The notes under the pieces: model-generated
Seen by the model: the letters and a program-made list of their open reading frames with translations, nothing else
What the model was told of the DNA's origin: nothing
Database searches by the model: none
Assembly (NCBI GenBank): GCA_038065115.1
Contig: JBBTRS010000002.1
Location: forward strand, 1-32,213
Direction: 5' to 3'
DNA from: MFKM01 sp038065115
Lineage (GTDB): Bacteria > Patescibacteriota > Minisyncoccia > UBA6257 > MFKM01
Length of the DNA stretch: 32,213 bases
In this document: in pieces, positions 22,364-29,734 of the stretch
Layout of the letters: each line of letters begins with the position of its first letter
Numbering within the stretch: position 1 is the first letter of the stretch
Program-made: the position numbers and the translations under genes

Positions 22364-24718
22364 ATGACAAAGCAGAAATTTAAAATAAAAGGAATGCATT
22401 GCGCTTCGTGCGCGCTGAATATAGCAAAAAAAATCAAAGAGCTTGGCGGCGTGGAAACTGCCGAAGTCAGTTATTCAACGGAACAGGCGCTTGTTAATTT
22501 TGACAGCGAAAAAATCACGGGACAAAAAGTGATTGAAACCGTTAACAGTCTTGGCTACAAGGCTTTTTTTGACACCGATGGCGGAGACGGCGGGAATTCA
22601 AATGGTTTCGCGGTTGATCCGGTATGCGGAATGCGGATTGATAAAAAAAACGCGATCTCAAAAACTTTTGACGGGCGGACGCGTTATTTTTGCAGCGAAA
22701 AATGTTTGGAAACATTTGAATCGCCGGAAAAAGAACTTAAAACAATGAAAAGGCGAGTCGCGGTGGCGCTTTCCGGCGTTTTGTTTATCGCGGCCCTGCG
22801 CGTTTTTGCAACTTTGACGCTTGCCGCGGGAGTAACGCTAATCACCTGGGCGCCGATTCCTTTTCTGCCTTGGTTCACCTGGGGCTATTGGCTTTTTATT
22901 TTGACGACCCCGATTCAGTTTATCGGCGGGTGGACATTTTACAAAGGCGCGTATCGGGCTATCAAAAACAGGATAATGAATATGGATTTTCTTATTTCCA
23001 TGGGAACGCTTACGGCGTGGGCGTTTAGCTCGGTCGTGCTGTTTTTCCCGGGTTTGTTGCCGATAAAAGAAAAAGACGTTTATTTTGAAGTTTCCGCCGT
23101 CATTATCGCTTTCGTTCTTTTGGGAAAATTTATGGAGGATTACGTCAAGAAAAAATCATCCGCGGCCATCAGAAAATTGCTTGATTTAAAACCGAAGACG
23201 GCGCGCGTGGAACGCGAAGGCAAAGCAATTGAGATATCGGCCGAAGAAATAATGACCGGTGAAATTGTGATTGTCAGGCCGGGAGAGCAGATACCGGCTG
23301 ACGGCGTGATAATCGAAGGGGAATCCGAAATAAACGAAGCTATGATCACCGGCGAGAGTTTGCCGGTGGCGAAAAAAGCCGGCGATAAAGTTATCGGCGC
23401 CACCGTCAATCAAACCGGTTCTTTCAGATTCAAGGCGACCAAAGTCGGTTCGGAAACAGCTTTGATGCAGATAGTTAAAATGGTTGAAGAGGCGCAATCG
23501 TCCAGCGCTCCCATTCAAAAATTAGCCGATAAAGCAAGCGCTTATTTTGTTCCGGCGGTAATTGCCGCGGCGTTGCTTTCTTTTTTTATCTGGTGGCTCA
23601 TCGTCGGAAACTTAACGGCGGCGATTCTGGCGTTCGTGGCGGTTTTGATTATTTCTTGCCCTTGCGCTTTGGGCATTGCCACGCCGACCGCTTTAATGGT
23701 GGGCGTCGGCCGCGGAGCGGAAGCGGGAATTTTAATCCGCAGCGGCGAATATTTGGAACGAATTGAAAAAATAAATACGATGGTTTTTGACAAAACCGGA
23801 ACCATCACGCGCGGCCAGCCGGAGTTAACCGATATCTTGGCTTTTGAAAATGATCAAAAAGAAATTTTTAAAATAGCCTCGTCTCTTGAACAAAACTCCG
23901 AACATCCTTTAAGCAAGGCGATGCTTAAAAAAGCAAAAAAAGAAAATATCGAACTTTATAAACTAAAAGATTTCAAGGCGATTGCCGGCAAGGGGTTGAA
24001 AGGAATTTTGATTTTGGATAACGGGGAAGAAACGCAAGCTCATCTCGGAAATAAAAGCCTGATGCGAGATTTGGGGCTTGATTTATCGCCGCATATTGAA
24101 GACATCGGTAAGTTGGAAAACCAGGGAAAGACGGTTATGATTCTTGTCGTTCAGAATAAAATCAAAGCCGTTTTGGCGATGGCTGATGTTATCAAAGAAG
24201 AGGCAGGGGATGTTTTCAGGGATTTAGAAAGCGCGGGGATAGAAACCTGGATGCTTACCGGAGATAACCAAAAAACAGCGGAAGCTATCGCGCGGCAAGC
24301 CGGTATTAAAAATATAATGGCGGAAATTTTGCCCGGGCAAAAACTTGATAAGATACGCGAATTGCAATCAGCCGGTAAAAAAGTCGCGATGGTTGGCGAC
24401 GGCATTAACGACGCGCCGGCGCTTGCCCAGTCCGATGTCGGCATAGCTATCGGTTCCGGAAGCGATATCGCCAAAGAAACCGGAGGCATAATTTTGGTTA
24501 AAAATGATTTGCGCGATGCGGCGATCAGCATCAAACTGGGCAGGCTGACGATGAAAAAAATCAGGCAAAATTTGTTTTGGGCGTTCGCTTACAACGCCGC
24601 CGCGATTCCTTTAGCCGCTTTCGGCTTGCTTAATCCCGTTATCGCCGCGGCGGCAATGGCGTTAAGTTCGCTCACTGTTGTCGTAAATTCAGCTTTGTTA
24701 AAAAAAGCGAAAATTTAA
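22364..24718 (+). CDS. copA: Copper-translocating P1B-type ATPase with HMA and YHS domains
   Basis: 784 residues from ATG 22364 (an in-frame TTG at 22355 would add three). Residues 3-68 are a heavy-metal-associated domain with GMHCASC (Cys13, Cys16). Residues 85-118 are a YHS-type metal site (DPVCGMRIDKKNA ... RYFCSEKCLETF). Eight membrane helices follow, including the metal-translocation motif SCPCALG (about Cys431). Cytoplasmic motifs are TGES, DKTGT (phosphorylated Asp), SEHPLSKAM and GDGINDAPAL. It exports Cu+ (or Ag+) from the cytoplasm; the CPC motif and the C-terminal NAAAIPLAA helix fit the CopA subgroup. It leads the group of thiol and metal genes running to 29656. The HMA-YHS-ATPase order is less common than tandem HMA domains. 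Confidence 0.94.
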   Translation: MTKQKFKIKGMHCASCALNIAKKIKELGGVETAEVSYSTEQALVNFDSEKITGQKVIETVNSLGYKAFFDTDGGDGGNSNGFAVDPVCGMRIDKKNAISKTFDGRTRYFCSEKCLETFESPEKELKTMKRRVAVALSGVLFIAALRVFATLTLAAGVTLITWAPIPFLPWFTWGYWLFILTTPIQFIGGWTFYKGAYRAIKNRIMNMDFLISMGTLTAWAFSSVVLFFPGLLPIKEKDVYFEVSAVIIAFVLLGKFMEDYVKKKSSAAIRKLLDLKPKTARVEREGKAIEISAEEIMTGEIVIVRPGEQIPADGVIIEGESEINEAMITGESLPVAKKAGDKVIGATVNQTGSFRFKATKVGSETALMQIVKMVEEAQSSSAPIQKLADKASAYFVPAVIAAALLSFFIWWLIVGNLTAAILAFVAVLIISCPCALGIATPTALMVGVGRGAEAGILIRSGEYLERIEKINTMVFDKTGTITRGQPELTDILAFENDQKEIFKIASSLEQNSEHPLSKAMLKKAKKENIELYKLKDFKAIAGKGLKGILILDNGEETQAHLGNKSLMRDLGLDLSPHIEDIGKLENQGKTVMILVVQNKIKAVLAMADVIKEEAGDVFRDLESAGIETWMLTGDNQKTAEAIARQAGIKNIMAEILPGQKLDKIRELQSAGKKVAMVGDGINDAPALAQSDVGIAIGSGSDIAKETGGIILVKNDLRDAAISIKLGRLTMKKIRQNLFWAFAYNAAAIPLAAFGLLNPVIAAAAMALSSLTVVVNSALLKKAKI

Positions 24719-24795
24719 CAAAAGAGTCATACCGCGTCTGTCTATCAAAGTTGTTTTGACGCAGTGTTATCGCGTAGGCCAAAAAATTTAATTTG

Positions 24796-24804
24796 TGATA
24801 TAAT
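24796..24804 (+). promoter_or_regulatory. Extended -10 promoter before the Cys/His membrane protein gene
   Basis: TG-A-TATAAT, 8 nt before the ATG at 24813. Initiation about 7 nt downstream would give a leaderless or nearly leaderless mRNA, the same arrangement as for copA. Confidence 0.6.
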
Positions 24805-24812
24805 CTATAAGT

Positions 24813-25226
24813 ATGAAGATTTTATCCGCGATCTTGTTGATAGTTAGTTTTACCAGTGTCGCCGTTTTGGGATTTCTGGTTATGACCCATACTAACGGAC
24901 ACAATCTTAATGGCGGTTGTTTCGTGGCGACATCTCGCGGCGTTGATTGTCCTAAGCAGGTAAATCCGCTTGACTACGTGTCTTTTCATTTAGAAGCGTT
25001 CCGGAGTTTTTCTTTGGCCGCATTCAGCGCGAATTTGGCGAATATCTTCCTGCTTGGATTAGCGTCTATTCTTTTTATTTACTTTAGCGTTTTTCCCTCG
25101 TTTTTTTCTAAACAGTTTCAATTTAATTTAGGCTGGTATAATTTCAAGGCTTGTTTTTCTTCGCCTCAAAAACGAGAGCTTGCTCGTTGGCTGGCCTTGC
25201 ACGAAAACAGCCCCGCTTCTTTTTAG
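24813..25226 (+). CDS. Small membrane protein with extracytoplasmic His/Cys loop
   Basis: 137 residues. A first hydrophobic helix (about 4-24) is followed by MTHTNGHNLNGGCFVATSRGVDCP, which has two His (26, 30) and two Cys (36, 46) and should lie outside the membrane. A second membrane segment spans about 70-97, and a cytoplasmic-looking C-terminal tail carries basic residues. The Cys pair could form a disulfide or bind copper. The position between the copper ATPase and a DUF1573 gene supports a role in metal or thiol handling, which is inference. I have the impression of having seen this loop in other Parcubacteria proteins of unknown function, but cannot name a family. An extended -10 element directly precedes the start. 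Confidence 0.7.
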   Translation: MKILSAILLIVSFTSVAVLGFLVMTHTNGHNLNGGCFVATSRGVDCPKQVNPLDYVSFHLEAFRSFSLAAFSANLANIFLLGLASILFIYFSVFPSFFSKQFQFNLGWYNFKACFSSPQKRELARWLALHENSPASF

Positions 25227-25237
25227 GACGCCGATTT

Positions 25238-25261
25238 AAAACCGTTTGTCTAACGGGTTTT
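25238..25261 (+). terminator. Possible imperfect terminator hairpin
   Basis: AAAACCGTT pairs with AACGGGTTTT around TGTCT with one bulged G. It lies 12 nt past the stop of the preceding gene, but no T tract follows beyond the arm itself, so its strength is doubtful. Confidence 0.35.
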
Positions 25262-25331
25262 GAATTGCGCGTCCGCGTATTCCTATTGTTTAGGGTTTTT
25301 TTGGGTTCGTAATTTCGCTAATACAATACTT

Positions 25332-25823
25332 ATGAATAAAATTATTATCGGTATCATCGTAATTTTGGTTCTCGGAGGAATTATTTGGATCGCGCGTCCG
25401 GATGCCACGAGCGCGCCGGCTGTTCAAGTGAACAGCAACGGAACGCTTACCGTGGCAGAAGCGAATAATTATGATTTCGGCGCGATTTCAATGGCAGCCG
25501 GAAAAGTAAAACACGCGTTCAAAATTAAAAATACTAGCAACGAAGCGGTCGCCATTAATAAAGTTTACACTTCATGCATGTGCACGACCGCTACCCTTAT
25601 TAACGGAGGCAGGCAGTTCGGGCCTTATGGCATGCCAAGCCATGGAGCTATTCCTAAAATAAACCAAACGGTTAATTCTAACGAGGAAGCGATTGTTGAA
25701 GTTGTTTTTGATCCGGCGGCGCATGGCCCGGCCGGTGTCGGTCGAATTCAGAGAACGATTACCATAGAAAACAACGCCGGACAACCAATTGAGCTTATGT
25801 TTGCCGCCGTCGTTACTCCTTAA
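25332..25823 (+). CDS. DUF1573 domain protein, membrane-anchored
   Basis: 163 residues from ATG 25332. The longer frame from 25260 adds 24 residues with no signal character, whereas MNKIIIGIIVILVLGGIIWI is a clear N-terminal anchor. The DUF1573 (immunoglobulin-like, ASPM-SPD-2-Hydin type) core is visible: YDFGAISMAAGKVKHAFKIKNTSNEAVAINKVYTSCMCTTA, where this family usually has SCGCT. Cys82 and Cys84 form a C-x-C that may bind metal. The central loop FGPYGMPSHG is Met/His-containing, and the end (IEVVFDPAAHGPAGVGRIQRTITIENN) is the final strand pair. It is probably an extracytoplasmic structural or metal-chaperone-like protein. The CcdA-like gene starts 5 bp after it. Confidence 0.8.
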   Translation: MNKIIIGIIVILVLGGIIWIARPDATSAPAVQVNSNGTLTVAEANNYDFGAISMAAGKVKHAFKIKNTSNEAVAINKVYTSCMCTTATLINGGRQFGPYGMPSHGAIPKINQTVNSNEEAIVEVVFDPAAHGPAGVGRIQRTITIENNAGQPIELMFAAVVTP

Positions 25824-25828
25824 ATTCC

Positions 25829-26611
25829 ATGAGTAAAAAATTTATAATTTTAGTTTCAATCGGCATTTTATTGTTCGGGTCGGCGATTTTCTTGAAAATA
25901 AGCGATAACAGCGCAACCGCGCTTTGGAAATTAAGCGGCGAAGGAAAATGGTTGTTGCCTTTGGTGGGAATCGCCGCTTTAATTGACAGCATTAATCCGT
26001 GCGCGTTCGGGATTTTGCTTTTGACGATCGCGTTTTTGCTTTCAATCGGGAAAACGCGGTCAGGTATTCTGAAAATCGGCGGTATTTATGTTTTGGGACT
26101 TTTTACGGTTTATATTCTCATAGGCCTTGGAATTCTTCAGGCGCTTCATCTTTTCAATACGCCGCATTTTATGGCAAAAGTGGGAGCGGCGCTTTTAATC
26201 GCGCTTGGAGGCATTAGTCTTATCAGCGAGTTATTTCCGTCATTTCCGATTAAGCTTCGCATTCCGCAATCGGCGCATCACAAAATGGCTGAACTTATGA
26301 ACAAGGCTTCGCTTCCGACCGCGTTTTTTTTGGGCGCGTTGGTGGGCTTGTGCGAATTTCCCTGCACCGGCGGGCCGTATTTGATGGTGCTTGGATTGCT
26401 TCACGATCAAGGGACGTATTTTTCCGGAGTCGGTTATCTTTTACTCTACAACTTGATATTCATTCTGCCGCTGGCGGTGATTTTACTTATCGCGAGCGAA
26501 AGCGCGCTTATTGAAAAAGTCAAAGCGTGGAAAAAAACCGAAACCAAGCATATGAGAATTTGGGGCGGTATCGCCATGATTGCTCTCGGAATCATTACAT
26601 TTGTTCTCTAA
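25829..26611 (+). CDS. CcdA/DsbD-type transmembrane thiol electron carrier
   Basis: 260 residues with about seven membrane helices. The first conserved half has LIDSINPCAFGILLLTIAFLL (Cys58 in the NPCAFG motif), and the second half has LVGLCEFPCTGGPYLMVLG (Cys175, Cys179), the two sites of the pseudosymmetric CcdA/DsbD-beta fold. The protein passes reducing power from cytoplasmic thioredoxin to extracytoplasmic partners, here most likely the DsbA-like protein (28295) or the Cys-containing proteins around it. The extra cysteine at 175 beside the usual second one is notable. The gene is packed 5 bp after DUF1573 and 12 bp before the next gene, so this is an operon. Confidence 0.85.
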   Translation: MSKKFIILVSIGILLFGSAIFLKISDNSATALWKLSGEGKWLLPLVGIAALIDSINPCAFGILLLTIAFLLSIGKTRSGILKIGGIYVLGLFTVYILIGLGILQALHLFNTPHFMAKVGAALLIALGGISLISELFPSFPIKLRIPQSAHHKMAELMNKASLPTAFFLGALVGLCEFPCTGGPYLMVLGLLHDQGTYFSGVGYLLLYNLIFILPLAVILLIASESALIEKVKAWKKTETKHMRIWGGIAMIALGIITFVL

Positions 26612-26623
26612 TCAATAATTATT

Positions 26624-27229
26624 ATGTTTACCAAACAACAATTTGATGTCTTGCTTGAAAAGGCCGAAAAAATGAAAAAATCCGGAAGCGTTGATCTTTC
26701 AATTGAAGAAGACTTAAGCCTCGCGATTATGAACCTGATAAGCCTTGAGGAGCATTTCTTCTTTACCGGCGTCAAAACCGAGAAATCGGAATATTTTGAT
26801 TTTCTAAACGAAACACGGAACTTGAGGAAGGAATTGCTTGCCAAGATGATAGACAAAAACGAAGGCGAGACCTGGTGTATCGCAAAGCATTTGCTCGCGA
26901 CTGCTATGCGACTCATTGAAGTTGGCGCGAAGCTTCACTCGGATAATAAAAAGGCCGAAGCGAAAGAGATGTATGATAAGGCGCATAAAATGTATTCTAT
27001 GTTTTGGGCCTTGCGTCTTAAATTAATTGACGTTTCCGGTTTTAAGAAAATCGCGGCGAGTGACCTGCCCGCCGAAGTCCTGTCTGGCCGGCAGGCAGTC
27101 CCTGCCCGCGCTTCGCTTGACAGCGAGCAACACTCAGGCAGGCACGCAGGCGAGTCGGCGCAGGCGGGAAAACCGTGGTCGTTTAAAGATATCGTGGACA
27201 AGCTTGTTGATTGTTGCGATGAAAAATAA
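26624..27229 (+). CDS. Conserved helical protein of unknown function with a palindrome-derived insert
   Basis: 201 residues. Residues 1-145 are helical and charged, with the distinctive stretch EEHFFFTGVKTEKSEYFDFL and then ETWCIAKHLLATAMRLIEVGAKL; from memory this is a common unannotated Parcubacteria protein. Residues 147-183 (LPAEVLSGRQAVPARASLDS and onward to GKP) are low-complexity and are encoded by GC-rich palindromic DNA at about 27062-27170, a probable in-frame insertion. The C terminus resumes with WSFKDIVDKLVDCCDEK, ending in a Cys pair. There is no signal peptide, so it is cytoplasmic. It lies between the CcdA-like and the CC/H/C/H-motif genes with tight spacing, and may be the cytoplasmic member of the group. 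Confidence 0.75.
   Translation: MFTKQQFDVLLEKAEKMKKSGSVDLSIEEDLSLAIMNLISLEEHFFFTGVKTEKSEYFDFLNETRNLRKELLAKMIDKNEGETWCIAKHLLATAMRLIEVGAKLHSDNKKAEAKEMYDKAHKMYSMFWALRLKLIDVSGFKKIAASDLPAEVLSGRQAVPARASLDSEQHSGRHAGESAQAGKPWSFKDIVDKLVDCCDEK
27062..27170. repeat. GC-rich palindromic element inside a coding region
   Basis: The segment contains CTGTCTGGCCGGCAGGCAG (27080-27098, almost self-complementary), then CTGCCC, GGCAGG and GCAGGCGGG copies. Base composition differs sharply from the rest of the gene, and it reuses the CCTGCC/GGCAGG core seen at 8876. It is read in frame without a stop, adding about 36 residues. The boundaries are estimates. Confidence 0.65.
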
Positions 27230-27239
27230 ATCTAAAATT

Positions 27240-28187
27240 ATGGAAAACGAAACAGAAAATAAAATCATTGAGGAATTGCCGGAAGTTCAACCGGTTAAAA
27301 AAAACTATGGGCTTTCGGTTAGTATTTTTATTTCTGCGTTGATCATTGTCGGGGGGTGGATATACGCGACGGGGCTTAAAAACAATGCTTCGCAAAAAGA
27401 AACGGCCACGGCGAGTTTAAGCGACCTAGCTTTGACTTCGGAAGAGGAATTATTGCCGTCCGAGGGGGTTATTTTGCCGGTTCGTTGGGGCGATCTTGGA
27501 TTGAAACTCGCGAGCGCCGGCGTTATAGATCGGCAAAAGTTTGATTCTATTTACGCGAGCAGAGGAGGCATAAGCGAAGTTGACCGGCGACTCCTCGAGG
27601 AAACGAATAACGGTGATATAAGAATTACCTCAGAAAACGCCGGATTTCTTCTTAATCTTTTTTGGGCTTTAGGTTTGGGCGCGAAAAATGAAATTTTAGA
27701 AAATGGGCCGATGAACGATTCACGATACGGCGGAGCCGGAAATTTCGCTTCTACGGGTGGCTGGACTTTGGCCCAGGGCAACGCGATGGACCATTACAGT
27801 CAGCATCAATTTTTTGTTTTAACGCCGGAACAACAGCAATTGGTTGAACAAGTAAGCAAAAACATCTATCGGCCGTGTTGCGATAATTCCACTCATTTTC
27901 CCGATTGCAATCACGGCATGGCGATGCTGGGACTTTTAGAGCTTATGGCGTCGCAAGGCGCAAAAGAAGAAACGATGTATAAAGCCGCGCTTCAGGTGAA
28001 CGCTTATTGGTTTCCGGATACGTATTTAACCATTGCGCAATACTTGGCTTCAAAAGGTGTTGGGTGGAAAGAAGCCGACCCCAAAGAATTATTGGGAGCG
28101 GATTACTCAAGCGGTTCAGGGTATCGGCGAATTAAGAGTCAATTTACCGCGCCTATTCAAAAAAGCGGTGGCAGTTGTGGCGTGTAA
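27240..28187 (+). CDS. Membrane-anchored protein with CC-x4-H-x3-C-x-H motif, unknown function
   Basis: 315 residues from ATG 27240; another in-frame ATG at 27219 would add MKNKSKI and overlap the previous stop. One membrane helix (about 24-44) leaves the rest outside. The striking feature is RPCCDNSTHFPDCNHGMAML (Cys213, Cys214, His219, Cys223, His225, plus two Met), a likely metal or redox centre. A second Cys site is the final GGSCGV. The preceding region is rich in Gly, Asn and Gln, and the stretch after the motif is helical (LGLLELMASQGAKEETMYKAALQVNAYWFPDTYL). Codon start, operon position and the Cys/His set point to copper or thiol handling with its neighbours. I do not recognise a named family. 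Confidence 0.72.
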   Translation: MENETENKIIEELPEVQPVKKNYGLSVSIFISALIIVGGWIYATGLKNNASQKETATASLSDLALTSEEELLPSEGVILPVRWGDLGLKLASAGVIDRQKFDSIYASRGGISEVDRRLLEETNNGDIRITSENAGFLLNLFWALGLGAKNEILENGPMNDSRYGGAGNFASTGGWTLAQGNAMDHYSQHQFFVLTPEQQQLVEQVSKNIYRPCCDNSTHFPDCNHGMAMLGLLELMASQGAKEETMYKAALQVNAYWFPDTYLTIAQYLASKGVGWKEADPKELLGADYSSGSGYRRIKSQFTAPIQKSGGSCGV

Positions 28188-28279
28188 TTAAAATATGGCG
28201 GTTTCGTTTGTTTGGAGTTTCAACAGACAGGCTGGCGATTGGCAGGGGAATTGGTCGGCTGGTTTTGACCGGTAGTTTT

Positions 28280-28288
28280 TGATAAAAT
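28280..28288 (+). promoter_or_regulatory. Possible extended -10 element before the DsbA-like gene
   Basis: TG-A-TAAAAT ends 6 nt before the ATG at 28295. If used, it would give a leaderless message, like the other elements at 22343 and 24796. The match is one base weaker than theirs. Confidence 0.45.
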
Positions 28289-28294
28289 TATCAG

Positions 28295-29032
28295 ATGGAA
28301 ACACCACAAGAACAATATTCAGCCAAACAAGAACGCCGGGAATTACGGCAAGAAGAAAAATTGAACGAACAACAACGCCGAAAAAAAATAAAGATTTTGA
28401 AATTCGGCGGGGTTTGGTTTGCGATTTTTTTTGCTGTCGGGGGATTGGTTTGGGGATTGGCGCGATTTTCAAACCAGTCGTCTACCGAGCAAGCGGTTTT
28501 TTCGGTCAACGCTGTTTCTGTTTCTGATCAGATTGAAGGAAATAGAGAAGCAGGGGTCGTTCTTGTTGAGTACAGCGATTTTCAGTGTCCGGCTTGCGGC
28601 GCGTATTATTCCGTGATAAAACAAATTATGAAAGAGTTTGACGGCCGAATCGCTTTGGTTTATCGTCATTTTCCTTTGCGTCAAATTCACCAAAATGCCG
28701 ATTTAGCGGCGCGCGCCACGGAAGCCGCCGGCAAGCAAGGCAAGTTTTGGGAGATGCACGATATTATTTTTGAAAACCAAAAAGAATGGTCAAATCAAAG
28801 AAAGGCCGGAGATTTTTTTAAGCAGTATGCCGAATCGCTTGGTTTAAACGCGGAGCGGTTCAGGGCCGATCTTGATTCAAAGGAAATAAAAGATAAAGTA
28901 AATACTGATTATCAAAACGGTCTTCGGATTGGAATAAACGCGACACCTACTTTCTTTTTGAACGGGGAGAAATTACAAAATCCAAGAAGCTACGAAGAGT
29001 TTAAATCCATTATTCAAACAGTCCTAAAATAA
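28295..29032 (+). CDS. DsbA-like thiol:disulfide oxidoreductase, membrane-anchored
   Basis: 245 residues. A long basic N terminus (1-35) precedes one membrane helix (about 38-58). The thioredoxin-fold domain has the active site FQCPACGAYY (Cys98, Cys101; C-P-A-C), then IALVYRHFPLRQIHQNADLAARATEAAGKQGKFWEMHD, which is the helical DsbA insertion typical of Patescibacteria and Gram-positive BdbD-like proteins, and cis-Pro in NATPTFFLNG. It would form or rearrange disulfides outside the cell membrane. Its electrons could pass to or from the CcdA-like carrier at 25829. Alternative start codons are excluded by the strongly charged cytosolic leader that begins at this ATG. The rhodanese gene follows after 9 bp. 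Confidence 0.9.
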   Translation: METPQEQYSAKQERRELRQEEKLNEQQRRKKIKILKFGGVWFAIFFAVGGLVWGLARFSNQSSTEQAVFSVNAVSVSDQIEGNREAGVVLVEYSDFQCPACGAYYSVIKQIMKEFDGRIALVYRHFPLRQIHQNADLAARATEAAGKQGKFWEMHDIIFENQKEWSNQRKAGDFFKQYAESLGLNAERFRADLDSKEIKDKVNTDYQNGLRIGINATPTFFLNGEKLQNPRSYEEFKSIIQTVLK

Positions 29033-29041
29033 TAATTAATC

Positions 29042-29656
29042 ATGAATCAAACAATTAAAACAATAATTATTTCATCAATTATCGGCGCTGTGGTTGGCAG
29101 CGGCGCAGTTTTTGTTTTTCAGGGTAATCAGAAACCGACCGAACAAGAACTTATTAAGGAATTTTACGAAATTGAAAACGCGGTTCATGTCAGTCCGCAT
29201 AGCGTGCGTCAAAAAATGTCTAAAGGCCAAACAGACGATTATGTTTTAGTGGACTTGCGAAGCCAGGAGGAATACGAAAAAGAGCATATTATCACCGCGG
29301 TGAATATTCCCGCGTATAAAGATCCAAACACTTCGGCTTACGACGAGAAAGACCGCATAATCGGACAATTCAAGGAATTGATTAAAAATAACCCCGATAA
29401 AAACATTATTGTTTATTGCTATAGCATGCCCTGTATGACTGGAAGGAAAATCGGAAAAATGCTTACCGAGCAAGGAATCTACGTCAAGCATCTTGGCATT
29501 GGCTGGAACGAGTGGCGTTATTTTTGGAATTTATGGAATCATGACGGCGAAACCAAAACGAAAGCGGAAGATTATATTGTTAGCGGCAAAGAAGCCGGCG
29601 TTCCAAAGGCTCAAGAATTGCCTTCGCCCTGCGGCAAAGGCGAGTTCGGCTGCTAG
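29042..29656 (+). CDS. Membrane-anchored rhodanese-like protein
   Basis: 204 residues. A signal anchor (residues 5-27) is followed by one rhodanese domain: YVLVDLRSQEEYEKEHIITAVNIPAYKD, then NIIVYCYSMPCMTGRKIGKMLTEQG, where Cys126 is the expected sulfur-carrying cysteine. A second Cys (131) sits in the same loop, which is longer than the usual C-x4-R loop. The C-terminal tail includes WNEWRYFWNLWNHDG and ends in PCGKGEFGC, adding two more Cys. It probably transfers or senses sulfane sulfur, or acts as a thiol partner of the DsbA-like protein, outside the membrane. Last gene of the copper/thiol group; an intrinsic terminator follows within 30 bp. Confidence 0.85.
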   Translation: MNQTIKTIIISSIIGAVVGSGAVFVFQGNQKPTEQELIKEFYEIENAVHVSPHSVRQKMSKGQTDDYVLVDLRSQEEYEKEHIITAVNIPAYKDPNTSAYDEKDRIIGQFKELIKNNPDKNIIVYCYSMPCMTGRKIGKMLTEQGIYVKHLGIGWNEWRYFWNLWNHDGETKTKAEDYIVSGKEAGVPKAQELPSPCGKGEFGC

Positions 29657-29678
29657 GGTTGCTTTGGGATTGATTTTT

Positions 29679-29687
29679 TGTTAGAAT
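29679..29687 (+). promoter_or_regulatory. Possible extended -10 promoter of gyrB
   Basis: TG-T-TAGAAT lies at the edge of the terminator stem that follows. A start about 7 nt later would put the hairpin inside the gyrB leader (roughly 40 nt before the ATG at 29735). Confidence 0.4.
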
Positions 29688-29727
29688 TAAAACACCCTAA
29701 ATGATGTTTTTTGGGGTGTTTTAATTT
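29685..29727 (+). terminator. Intrinsic terminator between the thiol cluster and gyrB
   Basis: AATTAAAACACCC (29685-29697) pairs with GGGTGTTTTAATT (29714-29726) over 13 bp, with a 16-nt loop and a T-rich right arm. The right arm ends only 8 nt before the gyrB ATG. Confidence 0.8.
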
Positions 29728-29734
29728 AGAAAAT

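Noticed and set aside
28195..28275. 26-codon frame (MAVSFVWSFNRQAGDWQGNW...) between the CC/H/C/H-motif gene and the DsbA-like gene.
   Set aside because: Too short to support, no ribosome binding site, and it runs through a sequence with half-sites of the GC-rich palindrome.
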